DNA of 64,000 nt from the NCBI GenBank assembly GCA_964352785.1, contig CAYGTI010000010.1:46296-110295 (forward strand), given 5' to 3'. Shown here in pieces: positions 51,946-61,727 of this stretch (positions are counted from its first letter, which is position 1; every line of letters begins with the position of its first letter). The position numbers were made by a program, and so were the translations under genes. The DNA comes from JACOMS01 sp964352785 (GTDB lineage Bacteria > Pseudomonadota > Alphaproteobacteria > Caulobacterales > Maricaulaceae). Below the pieces are notes generated by a model, which saw only the letters and a program-made list of their open reading frames with translations, ran no database searches and was not told where the DNA came from.

Positions 51946-51987
51946 ACAAAAAAAGCCGCCCTCTTTAAAACAAAGAGAGCGGCTTTT
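51946..51987 (-). terminator. Intrinsic terminator of the rpoBC operon
   Basis: AAAAGCCGCCCTCTTT (51951-51966) pairs with AAAGAGAGCGGCTTTT (51972-51987) across a 5-base loop. The single mismatch becomes G-U in the minus-strand RNA, so the stem is complete for rpoC transcripts, which end in a T-run. It lies 23 bases after the rpoC stop. Confidence 0.9.
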
Positions 51988-52010
51988 TAAGTCTGTTATG
52001 CGGAGAATGT

Positions 52011-55000
52011 TTATTCAGCCGCAGCTTCGTCCGTAATTTCACTTGGGAACTCTTCGATCGGAGCCGCTGCAGAAGCGCGCTCTTCGAGAAGTTTTTGATC
52101 CCGCTCGTTGGCGATTTTCTGGTAGCGGCGAAGATTGCTGCCGGTACCTGCCGGAATAAGACGGCCCACGATGACGTTTTCTTTGAGGCCCTCGAGCATG
52201 TCTTCCTTGCCATTGACGGACGCTTCGGTGAGCACACGTGTGGTTTCTTGGAAGGACGCTGCCGAGATGAAGGAACGTGTTTGCAAAGAGGCCTTCGTAA
52301 TACCGAGCAAGATCGGTGTGGCTTCCGCCATACGGGCATCTTTGTTGCGCTCAAACAGAGCTTCATTGGCTTTGATGAACTCAATACGGTCGACAGAATC
52401 GCCTTTTAAGAAAGACGAGTCGCCTGCATCGGTGACTTCGACCTTTTGCAGCATTTGCCGGACAATCACTTCGATGTGCTTGTCGTTAATCGGCACGCCC
52501 TGCAGGCGGTAAACGCCTTGGACTTCGTCGACGAGATATTCAGCAAGAGCTTCGACGCCCATAATTTGCAAAATATCATGCGGCGCAGGGTTACCATCAA
52601 TCAGATAGTCGCCTTTTTTCACGCGGTCACCATCTTGGACAAGCATGTGCTTACCTTTTGCGATGAGGAACGTTGTGGGCTCCATGCTTTCATCTTCAGG
52701 TAAGATAGAGATTTTACGCTTGTTTTTGTAATCACGCGTAAATTCAATTTTTCCGTCGATGTCGGCAATCACCGCGTCATCTTTCGGGCGACGAGCTTCA
52801 AAAAGCTCCGCCACACGGGGTAGACCACCGGTAATGTCACGCTGGGTCGCGCCGCCTTTGGGGATACGCGCAAGAACGTCGCCAGGTTTGACCTCATCGC
52901 CATCATTCAGGGACAAAATCGCGCCAACCGCCAACATGTAACGGGCAATATTGCCGCTACCAAGGTTCACAGGTTCGCCGTTTTTGTCTTCAATCACAGC
53001 CACAGGCTGAATTTCGCCGCCTTTGGCGCTGGCGCGCCAGTCAACGATGACTTTGGAAGAAATACCTGTTTCTTCGTCGGTTTCTTCTTTGGCTGAGACG
53101 CCTTCGACCATATCTAGGAGTCTGACAGTTCCGCCAACTTCGGTGATAATTGGTGTGGCATAGGGATCCCACTCGGCTATACGTCCGCCGCGCTCGATCT
53201 TGGAGCCGTCTTTGACGGTGATACGTGTACCGTAAGAGACTTTGTGCGACTCCAGTTCTTTGCCGTCACTATCCGCGATGGTGACTTTCATATTACGGCC
53301 CATAACCATGAAGTTACCAACCCTGTCTTCAACAAAGTTACTGTCTTCAAAGACAACTTTACCTTCGTTAGAGGACTCGATGACGGATTTGTCTGAAACA
53401 GACGCCGTACCGCCAATGTGGAACGTCCGCATGGTCAGCTGTGTACCCGGCTCGCCAATGGACTGCGCCGCAATAACGCCGACAGCCTCGCCCATATTGA
53501 CTTTTGTCCCGCGGGCTAAATCACGACCATAACAGGTACCGCAAATGCCGTAACGTGTATCACAGGTCAGGGCTGAGCGAACTCGCGAGGATTGAAGGCC
53601 GGAGGCATCAACTTCCGCAGCGAGGTCTTCGTCAATGTAAGTATTGGCAGGGAAGAGCATGTCACCGGTGCGCGGGTCATGCAGATCTTCGGCTGTGTTC
53701 CGGCCGAGCATACGCTCGCCGAGAGAGACGACAATATCACCGCCGTCAACGACGGGCTTAAGCTCGATACCGTTGCTCGTGCCGCAATCCTGTTCTGTGA
53801 CGATACAGTCCTGAGCTACATCAACAAGGCGGCGCGTTAGATAACCGGAGTTGGCTGTTTTCAGCGCAGTATCAGCTAGGCCCTTACGAGCTCCGTGGGT
53901 GGAGTTAAAGTAATCCATCACGGTTAGGCCTTCTTTAAAGTTGGCTGTAATCGGTGTTTCGATAATCTCGCCTGACGGTTTCGCCATAAGGCCGCGCATA
54001 CCCGCAAGCTGCTTCATCTGGTTTTTAGAGCCCCGGGCACCGGAGTTCGCCATCATGAAGATCGAGTTGATGAGTTTGCGGTCTTTCGCAGCTTCGTCCA
54101 TCATGGCGTCCGCGACTTTGTCCGTACATTTTGACCATGCATCGACGACTTTGTTGTATTTTTCACCTTTGGTGATCAGGCCGTCAGCATATTGTTGTTC
54201 AAAATCGGAGACGAGATCTTGTGTTTCGTTCACCAACGTATATTTGGCGTCCGGTATGATCATGTCATCCTTACCAAAGGAAATACCGGCCTTGCAGGCT
54301 TCGCGGAAACCGAGGCCCATGATCTTGTCACAGAAGATAACCGTCGCCTTCTGTCCGGCGTGGCGGTAAACTACGTCAATCAATTTACCGATTTCTTTTT
54401 TGGTCAGAACCCGGTTAACGACATCGTATGAGACAAGTTTATGCTTGGGTAAGAACTCGGCAATTTTTAAACGGCCCGGCGATGTTTCAGCGACTTCATA
54501 TGTCACAGAGCCATCGTCGTGAACAACCGCAAAGCGGCCTTTGACTTTGGAGTGCAACGTTACGACTTTATTGTCCAGAGCGGCTTCGACCTCGGCCATG
54601 TTGGCGAACGCCATGCCTTCGCCTTTTTCGCCGTCGCGCATCAATGACATGTAATATAGGCCCAGGATAATATCCTGAGACGGAACAATGATCGGCTTGC
54701 CGTTAGCGGGCGATAAGATGTTGTTCGTAGACATCATTAACACGCGGGCTTCGAGCTGAGCTTCGATAGAGAGCGGCACGTGAACGGCCATTTGGTCGCC
54801 GTCAAAGTCAGCGTTAAAGGCCGCGCAAACAAGCGGGTGAAGACGGATCGCCTTACCTTCGGTCAGCTTGGGTTCAAAGGCCTGGATACCAAGTCTGTGA
54901 AGTGTTGGCGCGCGGTTTAACAGCACCGGATGTTCACGGATGACCTCGTCGAGGATGTCCCATACTTCGGGACGTTCTTTTTCAACAAGTTTCTTGGATT

Positions 55001-56192
55001 GTTTGACAGTCCCTGAGAGGCCTTTGGCGTCGAGGCGCGCGTAAATAAACGGCTTGAACAGCTCAAGCGCCATTTTTTTAGGCAGACCGCATTCATGCAG
55101 TTTTAGCTCAGGTCCGACCACGATCACGGAACGTCCGGAATAGTCGACACGCTTTCCGAGCAAGTTCTGACGGAAGCGGCCTTGCTTACCCTTGAGCATG
55201 TCAGACATGGACTTCAAAGGACGCTTGTTGGCGCCTGTGATAACCCGGCCGCGGCGGCCATTGTCAAACAGAGCATCCACAGATTCTTGCAACATGCGTT
55301 TTTCATTACGGATGATGATGTCCGGGGCGCGAAGTTCAATCAGGCGCTTGAGGCGATTGTTACGGTTGATCACGCGGCGGTACAGATCGTTCAAATCAGA
55401 CGTCGCAAAACGGCCACCATCCAGCGGGACGAGCGGGCGTAGTTCTGGCGGAATGACAGGTACAACAGTCAAAACCATCCACTCAGGACGGTTGCCAGAC
55501 GACACGAACGCTTCGAGCAGCTTAAGACGCTTTGAAAGCTTCTTCATTTTTAGCTCAGAACCTGTCTCGCCCATATCGAAACGTGTGCGTTCAATCTCGG
55601 CCTCAAGGTCGAGGTTCATAAGCATTTCGCGAACAGCTTCCGCGCCGATACCGGCGGTAAAGCTATCTTCACCAAATTCAGCTTGAGCTTCAAGATATTC
55701 GTCTTCCGATAGGATCTGACGCTCAGCAAGGGAGGTTAGGCCGGGCTCTGTGACGACATAGCTTTCAAAGTAAAGCACGCGCTCAACTTCTTTGAGGGTC
55801 ATGTCCAGCATGGTTGAAATACGGGACGGTAATGATTTCAAGAACCAGATATGCGCCACAGGCGAGGCCAGTTCAATATGGCCCATACGCTCACGGCGAA
55901 CGCGGGTAACAGTGACTTCAACGCCGCATTTTTCGCAGACAACGCCTTTGTACTTCATGCGCTTATATTTGCCGCAGAGGCATTCGTAATCTTTGACCGG
56001 GCCAAAGATACGCGCACAGAATAGACCGTCTTTTTCCGGCTTGAATGTCCGGTAATTTATGGTTTCCGGCTTGCGGATTTCACCAAATGACCAGCTATGA
56101 ATTTTTTCCGGACTTGCGAGCGAAATTTTGATGCGGTCAAAGGTCGGGCCTTCTTGCGCGGGGTTGAAAATGTTCATGACCTCTTGGTTCAT
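52011..56192 (-). CDS. rpoC: DNA-directed RNA polymerase subunit beta'
   Basis: The 1393-residue protein has the zinc-binding CLCGKYKRMKYKGVVCEKCG near the N-terminus, the catalytic NADFDGDQMAVH at about 460 holding three Asp for Mg, the bridge/trigger helices (GARGSKNQMKQLAGMRGLM and ARGTKVNMGEAVGVIAAQSI in parts), and a normal alphaproteobacterial C-terminus. ATG 56192 follows AAAGGAAA; an earlier frame to 56246 lies in the rpoB-rpoC gap. The 104-base gap holds a hairpin at 56257-56276. Confidence 0.98.
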   Translation of the reverse strand: MNQEVMNIFNPAQEGPTFDRIKISLASPEKIHSWSFGEIRKPETINYRTFKPEKDGLFCARIFGPVKDYECLCGKYKRMKYKGVVCEKCGVEVTVTRVRRERMGHIELASPVAHIWFLKSLPSRISTMLDMTLKEVERVLYFESYVVTEPGLTSLAERQILSEDEYLEAQAEFGEDSFTAGIGAEAVREMLMNLDLEAEIERTRFDMGETGSELKMKKLSKRLKLLEAFVSSGNRPEWMVLTVVPVIPPELRPLVPLDGGRFATSDLNDLYRRVINRNNRLKRLIELRAPDIIIRNEKRMLQESVDALFDNGRRGRVITGANKRPLKSMSDMLKGKQGRFRQNLLGKRVDYSGRSVIVVGPELKLHECGLPKKMALELFKPFIYARLDAKGLSGTVKQSKKLVEKERPEVWDILDEVIREHPVLLNRAPTLHRLGIQAFEPKLTEGKAIRLHPLVCAAFNADFDGDQMAVHVPLSIEAQLEARVLMMSTNNILSPANGKPIIVPSQDIILGLYYMSLMRDGEKGEGMAFANMAEVEAALDNKVVTLHSKVKGRFAVVHDDGSVTYEVAETSPGRLKIAEFLPKHKLVSYDVVNRVLTKKEIGKLIDVVYRHAGQKATVIFCDKIMGLGFREACKAGISFGKDDMIIPDAKYTLVNETQDLVSDFEQQYADGLITKGEKYNKVVDAWSKCTDKVADAMMDEAAKDRKLINSIFMMANSGARGSKNQMKQLAGMRGLMAKPSGEIIETPITANFKEGLTVMDYFNSTHGARKGLADTALKTANSGYLTRRLVDVAQDCIVTEQDCGTSNGIELKPVVDGGDIVVSLGERMLGRNTAEDLHDPRTGDMLFPANTYIDEDLAAEVDASGLQSSRVRSALTCDTRYGICGTCYGRDLARGTKVNMGEAVGVIAAQSIGEPGTQLTMRTFHIGGTASVSDKSVIESSNEGKVVFEDSNFVEDRVGNFMVMGRNMKVTIADSDGKELESHKVSYGTRITVKDGSKIERGGRIAEWDPYATPIITEVGGTVRLLDMVEGVSAKEETDEETGISSKVIVDWRASAKGGEIQPVAVIEDKNGEPVNLGSGNIARYMLAVGAILSLNDGDEVKPGDVLARIPKGGATQRDITGGLPRVAELFEARRPKDDAVIADIDGKIEFTRDYKNKRKISILPEDESMEPTTFLIAKGKHMLVQDGDRVKKGDYLIDGNPAPHDILQIMGVEALAEYLVDEVQGVYRLQGVPINDKHIEVIVRQMLQKVEVTDAGDSSFLKGDSVDRIEFIKANEALFERNKDARMAEATPILLGITKASLQTRSFISAASFQETTRVLTEASVNGKEDMLEGLKENVIVGRLIPAGTGSNLRRYQKIANERDQKLLEERASAAAPIEEFPSEITDEAAAE

Positions 56193-56256
56193 GCTGTTTC
56201 CTTTCAGTTGACTCCGGATGCGTCCATCCGAGTCGTGAAAAATCACTTATAATATA

Positions 56257-56276
56257 GCAGGGCTGTCAAGCCCTGC
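56257..56276 (-). other. Hairpin in the rpoB-rpoC gap
   Basis: GCAGGGCT (56257-56264) and AGCCCTGC (56269-56276) form an 8-bp stem with a 4-base loop between the two genes. No T-run follows in the transcription direction, so it is more likely an RNA-processing or ribosome-access element than a terminator. Confidence 0.5.
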
Positions 56277-56296
56277 CAGTGGATTGCCTCTTGAGA

Positions 56297-59200
56297 CTAG
56301 CCGTTTGTGAGTTCGATATTTAGACCCAAAGATCTGATCTCTTTGACCAGAACGTTAAAGCTTTCCGGAATACCGGCTTCGAACGCATCATCGCCTCGAA
56401 CAATACTCTCATAGACTTTCGTCCGGCCCGCCACATCATCAGACTTCACGGTGAGCATTTCCTGCAATGTGTACGCCGCGCCATAAGCTTCGAGCGCCCA
56501 GACTTCCATCTCACCAAAGCGCTGACCCCCGAACTGGGCTTTACCGCCGAGAGGCTGCTGGGTGACAAGAGAGTAGGGGCCAATAGACCGGGCGTGAATT
56601 TTGTCGTCCACTAAGTGGTGTAGCTTAAGCAGATACTTATACCCGACCGTGACAGGGCGAATAAACTTCTCGCCTGTGCGCCCGTCATAAAGTTCAACTT
56701 GGCCGGAAGATGTGAGCCCAGCGCGCTCCAGCATATCAACAATATCTGGCTCACGAGCCCCGTCAAAAACAGGCGTCGCAATGGGCATGCCGTTGGTTAG
56801 ATTACCGGCAAGCTCAATGAGTTCTGAGTTCTTACGCGGCATCTCTGCCCCTTCGCCGTAAGCAATGGTCAAAGCCTCTTTGATGGGCTCCATATTGCCT
56901 TCGGCTTTGTAGGTTTCCAGAGCCGTGTTAATAAGCTCGCCAATACCAGCACACGCCCACCCAAGGTGAGTTTCCAAAATTTGCCCGACGTTCATACGAG
57001 ACGGAACGCCGAGTGGGTTCAGAACAATATCAACGGCTTTACCATTGGGGAGGAACGGCATGTCTTCAACCGGGTTGATCTTTGAAATCACCCCTTTGTT
57101 ACCATGACGTCCAGCCATTTTATCACCAGGTTGTAGCTTACGCTTCACGGCGACAAAAACTTTAACCATTTTCATTACGCCGGGCGGAAGTTCGTCCCCG
57201 CGTTGGAGTTTGTCGACTTTGTCATCAAAACGCGCATCAAGACGAGCTTTTGAGCTGTCATACTGTTCTTTCAAAGCTTCAAGTTCGCCAATGGCTTTCT
57301 CGTCGTCCAGACCAATACGCCACCAATCGGACCGCGGCACTTCGCCAAGCGTTTCTTCTGTGATCGGGCCTTTGCGGAAACCGCGAGGGCCGGAGACAGC
57401 CGTGCTACCCAGAAGTGTTTTCTGTACGGTGCCATAGATCGAGCGCTCAAGAATAGACAACTCATCATCACGGTCTTTACCGAGACTTTCGATTTCTTCA
57501 CGCTCAATTTGCATCGCGCGCTCATCCTTGTCGACGCCGTGGCGGTTAAAGACGCGCACTTCGACAACTGTTCCGGAAGCTCCGGGAGGGAGTTTAAGCG
57601 AGGTATCACGCACATCAGAGGCTTTTTCGCCGAAGATCGCGCGAAGAAGCTTTTCTTCCGGCGTCATTGGGCTCTCGCCTTTTGGCGTGACCTTACCAAC
57701 CAAGATATCACCTGCGTGGACTTCGGCACCAACGGCAACAATACCGGCTTCGTCGAGGTTACGCAGAGTTTCTTCGCCAATGTTTGGAATATCGCGCGTA
57801 ATCTCTTCAGGGCCAAGCTTGGTATCGCGGGCCATTACAGAGAATTCTTCAAGGTGTACCGAAGTATAGACGTCGTCGCGCACAATACGTTCAGAAATCA
57901 GGATCGAGTCCTCAAAGTTATAGCCGTTCCACGGCATAAACGCGACCAAGATGTTACGGCCAAGCGCCAATTCACCAAGATCAGTTGACGGGCCATCCGC
58001 AATAATGTCTCCGGCCTTAACTTCATCCCCAACGCGCACCAATGGACGTTGGTTAATACAGGTTGACTGGTTAGAGCGCTGGAATTTCAGCAGGTTGTAG
58101 ATATCTACGCCGGATCTTTTCAGATCTGTTTCTTTTGTGGCGCGGATAACAATCCGTCTTGCGTCCATTTGCTCAACAATGCCGTCGCGGCGCGCGGCAA
58201 CTGTCGCGCCAGAATCGAGGGCGACAACAGATTCCATGCCGGTTCCGACAAGTGGAGCTTCTGCTTTGAGCAGCGGCACGGCTTGGCGCATCATGTTAGA
58301 TCCCATCAAAGCACGGTTCGCATCGTCATTCTCAAGGAACGGGATCAGCGCGGCGGCGACAGAGACGAGCTGCTTGGGCGAGACGTCAATAAAATCAACA
58401 TCCTCTTTTGCAATCAGCGTCACATCACCATTGACGCGGCAGGTAATGAAATCACTTGCAAGTTCGCCATTATCGTTGATCTCGGCGTTGGCCTGCGCAA
58501 TTTTGTAGCGGGCTTCTTGCATCGCAGAAAGATAAACCACTTCATTTTTGAGCTTGCCAGCCACGATTTTGCGGTATGGGCTCTCAATAAACCCGTATTT
58601 GTTCACGCGGGCGTGCGTCGCCAGAGAGTTGATCAAACCAATGTTCGGGCCTTCAGGCGTTTCAATCGGACAAATCCGGCCGTAGTGGGTCGGGTGAACG
58701 TCACGGACTTCAAAGCCGGCGCGTTCGCGGGTCAAACCGCCGGGTCCAAGCGCTGAGAGACGGCGTTTGTGCGTAATCTCTGAGAGCGGGTTGGTTTGAT
58801 CCATGAACTGTGAGAGCTGAGAAGAGCCGAAAAATTCACGCACAACTGCAGCGGCGGGCTTCGCGTTAATCAGATCGTGCGGCATGACCGTTTCGATATC
58901 GACAGAAGACATGCGCTCTTTGATCGCGCGTTCCATCCGCAAGAGACCGATGCGGTACTGATTTTCCATTAATTCACCCACAGAGCGCACACGGCGGTTT
59001 CCAAGGTTGTCAATATCATCAATTTGGCCAATGCCGTCCTTGAGTTTCACAAGTGTATCGACGACAGCCAACAGATCTTCCTTGCGCAAAACGCGCATTT
59101 CCGGCGCTGCATCGAGATCCATACGCATGTTCATTTTAACCCGGCCAACCTCGGACAGATCATAACGTTCTTGGTCAAAGAACAGACTGTTAAACAGGTC

Positions 59201-60376
59201 TTCGGCTGCTTCTGGCGTCGGCGGCTCGCCCGGACGCATCACGCGGTAAATATCGACAAGTGCTCCTTCGCGGCTATCATTCTTGTCCGCCGCTAGTGTG
59301 GTGCGAATATAAGGGCCAACATTAATATGGTCGATATTCAGAACCGGAATTTCGTTGATTCCGGCGTTGACAATGTCTTCGAGAATTTCAGGGCTCAACT
59401 CATCACCGGCTTCGGCGTAAATTTCGCCTGTGCTGACATTGACAATGTCTTCTGCCGCATAGCGCTCGGCAAGAACTTCGTCAGAAATCATCACGGATTT
59501 CAAACCGTCTTCAGCAAGCTTTTTCGCACCGCGCTTGGTCAGCTTACGGCCTTCCGGAGAAACCACTTCGCCGGAGCTGGCATCAATAAGATCAGCAAGG
59601 AGTTTCGCGCCGCGGTAATCCTCGGCGTTAAACGGCAGTGTCCAGTTGCCGCTCTTCTTGTCGCGCTTATAGACGATGCTCTGGTAATACTGACCCAGAA
59701 TATCTTCTTTGGACATGCCAAGAGCATAAAGAACGGTTGTTGCAGGAAGTTTGCGTCGGCGATCAATCCGCGCGTAGAGAATGTCTTTGGCGTCAAACTC
59801 AAAGTCGAGCCAAGACCCGCGGTAGGGGATAATGCGCGCGGAGAATAAGAATTTACCTGAGGAGTGCCCTTTGCCTTTGTCGTGATCAAAGAAAACGCCT
59901 GGCGAGCGGTGCATCTGGGAGACGATCACGCGCTCTGTACCGTTGACGATGAATGTTCCTTTGTCGGTCATGAGCGGAATATCGCCCATGTAAACGTCTT
60001 GTTCCTTAATATCTTTGACGCTGCGTGCACCTGTATCTTCGTCGATATCAAACACGACAAGACGCATTTTGACTTTGAGCGGCGCTGCGAATGTAATATC
60101 GCGCTGCTGGCACTCTTCTTCGTCAAATTTAGGGGGCTCAAATTCGAAAGAGACATATTCGAGCACAGCACGATCAGAAAAATCGCGTACAGGGAAAACG
60201 GACTTAAACGTTCCGTTCATGCCCTGGTCTCCACGCTCTTCATGCGCGATACCTTTTTGTAAGAACTGATTGTAAGAACTTTTTTGAACCTCAATCAGGT
60301 TTGGCATGCGTACCACTTCTGGGATACGGCCAAAGCTTCTGCGAATACGTTTTTTACCCGTGAATGAAAGCGACAT
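56297..60376 (-). CDS. rpoB: DNA-directed RNA polymerase subunit beta
   Basis: The 1359-residue protein has the alphaproteobacterial start SLSFTGKKRIRRSFGRIPEV, the rifampicin region with LSQFMDQTNPLSEITHKRRLSALGPGGLTRER in segments (wild-type-looking residues), NILVAFMPWNGYNFEDSILIS, and the C-terminal GGQRFGEMEVWALEAYGAAYTLQEML in pieces. ATG 60376 has AAAGG upstream. Length matches the family in this class. Confidence 0.98.
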   Translation of the reverse strand: MSLSFTGKKRIRRSFGRIPEVVRMPNLIEVQKSSYNQFLQKGIAHEERGDQGMNGTFKSVFPVRDFSDRAVLEYVSFEFEPPKFDEEECQQRDITFAAPLKVKMRLVVFDIDEDTGARSVKDIKEQDVYMGDIPLMTDKGTFIVNGTERVIVSQMHRSPGVFFDHDKGKGHSSGKFLFSARIIPYRGSWLDFEFDAKDILYARIDRRRKLPATTVLYALGMSKEDILGQYYQSIVYKRDKKSGNWTLPFNAEDYRGAKLLADLIDASSGEVVSPEGRKLTKRGAKKLAEDGLKSVMISDEVLAERYAAEDIVNVSTGEIYAEAGDELSPEILEDIVNAGINEIPVLNIDHINVGPYIRTTLAADKNDSREGALVDIYRVMRPGEPPTPEAAEDLFNSLFFDQERYDLSEVGRVKMNMRMDLDAAPEMRVLRKEDLLAVVDTLVKLKDGIGQIDDIDNLGNRRVRSVGELMENQYRIGLLRMERAIKERMSSVDIETVMPHDLINAKPAAAVVREFFGSSQLSQFMDQTNPLSEITHKRRLSALGPGGLTRERAGFEVRDVHPTHYGRICPIETPEGPNIGLINSLATHARVNKYGFIESPYRKIVAGKLKNEVVYLSAMQEARYKIAQANAEINDNGELASDFITCRVNGDVTLIAKEDVDFIDVSPKQLVSVAAALIPFLENDDANRALMGSNMMRQAVPLLKAEAPLVGTGMESVVALDSGATVAARRDGIVEQMDARRIVIRATKETDLKRSGVDIYNLLKFQRSNQSTCINQRPLVRVGDEVKAGDIIADGPSTDLGELALGRNILVAFMPWNGYNFEDSILISERIVRDDVYTSVHLEEFSVMARDTKLGPEEITRDIPNIGEETLRNLDEAGIVAVGAEVHAGDILVGKVTPKGESPMTPEEKLLRAIFGEKASDVRDTSLKLPPGASGTVVEVRVFNRHGVDKDERAMQIEREEIESLGKDRDDELSILERSIYGTVQKTLLGSTAVSGPRGFRKGPITEETLGEVPRSDWWRIGLDDEKAIGELEALKEQYDSSKARLDARFDDKVDKLQRGDELPPGVMKMVKVFVAVKRKLQPGDKMAGRHGNKGVISKINPVEDMPFLPNGKAVDIVLNPLGVPSRMNVGQILETHLGWACAGIGELINTALETYKAEGNMEPIKEALTIAYGEGAEMPRKNSELIELAGNLTNGMPIATPVFDGAREPDIVDMLERAGLTSSGQVELYDGRTGEKFIRPVTVGYKYLLKLHHLVDDKIHARSIGPYSLVTQQPLGGKAQFGGQRFGEMEVWALEAYGAAYTLQEMLTVKSDDVAGRTKVYESIVRGDDAFEAGIPESFNVLVKEIRSLGLNIELTNG

Positions 60377-60512
60377 AAATGGCACCTTTCCGCTTTTTTC
60401 AAATTGCCCGGCCCTGCAGGCACCGTCAATTCGTCATAAATTCGTCTGAGAGTGACCTGTCTCAATCAGGGAGTGTGTGACCTCACACCCAAATGGCCCC
60501 GGAGGGGAGAGA

Positions 60513-60533
60513 CCCGGCGACATAACCGCCGGG
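60513..60533 (-). promoter_or_regulatory. Attenuator-like hairpin between rplL and rpoB
   Basis: CCCGGCG (60513-60519) and CGCCGGG (60527-60533) form a 7-bp GC stem with a 7-base loop, 11 bases after rplL. There is no T-run, so it may be a partial attenuator or RNA-processing site. E. coli has an attenuator at this place that lowers rpoB relative to rplL. Confidence 0.55.
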
Positions 60534-60544
60534 CCGTAAAGAGC

Positions 60545-60913
60545 TTACTTAATCTCGACAGTCGCGCCTGCGGCTTCGAGTTTCTCTTTGATGTCGTTAG
60601 CTTCAGCTTCAGGCACAGCTTCTTTGATGGCCTTCGGTGCACTTTCGACAAGGTCTTTGGCTTCTTTGAGGCCAAGACCAGTGATTGCGCGGACTTCTTT
60701 GATGACGGAAATTTTGTTTCCGCCGAAAGATGTCATGACAACGTCAAATTCTGTCTGTTCTTCAGCAGCAGCGCCGCCTTCAGCCGCAGGACCAGCAACA
60801 GCAACAGCTGCAGCGGCCTTGATGCCGTTTTCTTCCAGAATGTCGTTTAGTTCTTTTGCTTCGAGGATGGTCAAATCCATCAGCTCTTTCGCGAGTTTAG
60901 CTACATCAGCCAT
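60545..60913 (-). CDS. rplL: 50S ribosomal protein L7/L12
   Basis: The 122-residue acidic protein has the N-terminal dimer helix (ADVAKLAKELMDLTILEAKEL), an Ala-rich hinge (AAAAVAVAGPAAEGGAAAEE), and the C-terminal elongation-factor-binding domain with GLGLKEAKDLVESAPKAIKE. It makes the ribosomal stalk on L10. AAAGGAAA precedes the ATG and the gene is 48 bases after rplJ. Confidence 0.98.
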   Translation of the reverse strand: MADVAKLAKELMDLTILEAKELNDILEENGIKAAAAVAVAGPAAEGGAAAEEQTEFDVVMTSFGGNKISVIKEVRAITGLGLKEAKDLVESAPKAIKEAVPEAEANDIKEKLEAAGATVEIK

Positions 60914-60961
60914 TTTAGTTTCCTTTTATCAGTTCGATGTTTTGCGAGAATGAATGTTGTT

Positions 60962-61477
60962 TTAAGCCGCTGCTTGTTCCTCGATGACCTTGATGGCGCC
61001 AGACAAAGCTGAGCCAGGGGCCATAAGGCGCTGAGCCACTTGAGAAGCTTGGCCGAGCAAACGCTGCGCCGCCATACCAATAAGTTCCTCACGCGAAGGC
61101 AGTTTGGAGAGGCTTTCGATACCTGATGTATCAAAAATCTCTTCGCCCATGAAACCACCAATGATAGAGAACGCTTTGCTCTCCTTGGCAAATTCCACTG
61201 TTACTTTCGGCGCACTAATCATATCTTCGGCATAGGCAACAGCCACAGGTCCGGTTAACATGTCTCCAGCAGCCTCGAATGGCTTGCCTTTGAGTGCGAT
61301 TTTAGCAAGGCGGTTTTGAACAACACGGAATGAAGCGCCCTTCTCTCGAAGTTTTGCTCTTAATTCCGTCATTTCCGCAACAGTCATGCCTGAATATTCA
61401 GCCATCACCACGGATCCGGCACCATCAAAAATGCCTTCCAGCATTTTGACCATGTCCGCTTTTTGAGTACGATCCAT
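60962..61477 (-). CDS. rplJ: 50S ribosomal protein L10
   Basis: The 171-residue protein shows KADMVKMLEGIFDGAGSVVMAEYSGMTVAEMTELR in pieces, FRVVQNRLAKIALKG, and a C-terminal L12-binding helix. It anchors L7/L12 to the ribosome and represses its own operon by binding the leader RNA. The 250-base gap before it holds the likely L10 leader. GGGAGA is the ribosome site. Confidence 0.97.
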   Translation of the reverse strand: MDRTQKADMVKMLEGIFDGAGSVVMAEYSGMTVAEMTELRAKLREKGASFRVVQNRLAKIALKGKPFEAAGDMLTGPVAVAYAEDMISAPKVTVEFAKESKAFSIIGGFMGEEIFDTSGIESLSKLPSREELIGMAAQRLLGQASQVAQRLMAPGSALSGAIKVIEEQAAA

Positions 61478-61489
61478 TTTGCGGTCTCC

Positions 61490-61670
61490 CTGTTATGGCC
61501 CTCGCCCCATGCGAAAGCCTTGCAAGTGCTCACCCGTTCCCAAAGAGGTCACCGGTCAGCGGTTTCCTGTCCCAGGGCTCGAACTGATCCTCCCAAACGG
61601 GGATAAATCAGTCTCACTCTGTCTGTATTGGTAAAATTAAGCCCTATGAAATAAGGCACCAATAGTCTCG
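61490..61670 (-). promoter_or_regulatory. Ribosomal protein L10 leader, structured
   Basis: The rplA-rplJ gap is 250 bases with several dyads. On the minus strand GCCUUAU-UUC-AUAGGGC (plus 61641-61657) is a 7-bp hairpin, nested in TATTGGT/ACCAATA (61626-61632, 61658-61664). Further pairing lies toward rplJ. The place matches the L10 leader that L10(L12)4 binds for feedback in other bacteria. Exact borders are estimated. Confidence 0.6.
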
Positions 61671-61727
61671 GACAGCACAGGCAATGAATTACCTGTGACT
61701 TAACCCCGCCGAAACGGGATCAAATTC

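Noticed and set aside
58169..58756. 195-codon frame antisense to rpoB
   Set aside because: Shadow of rpoB codon use; no ribosome site and no family resemblance. The same applies to other long antisense frames over rpoB, rpoC and galU.
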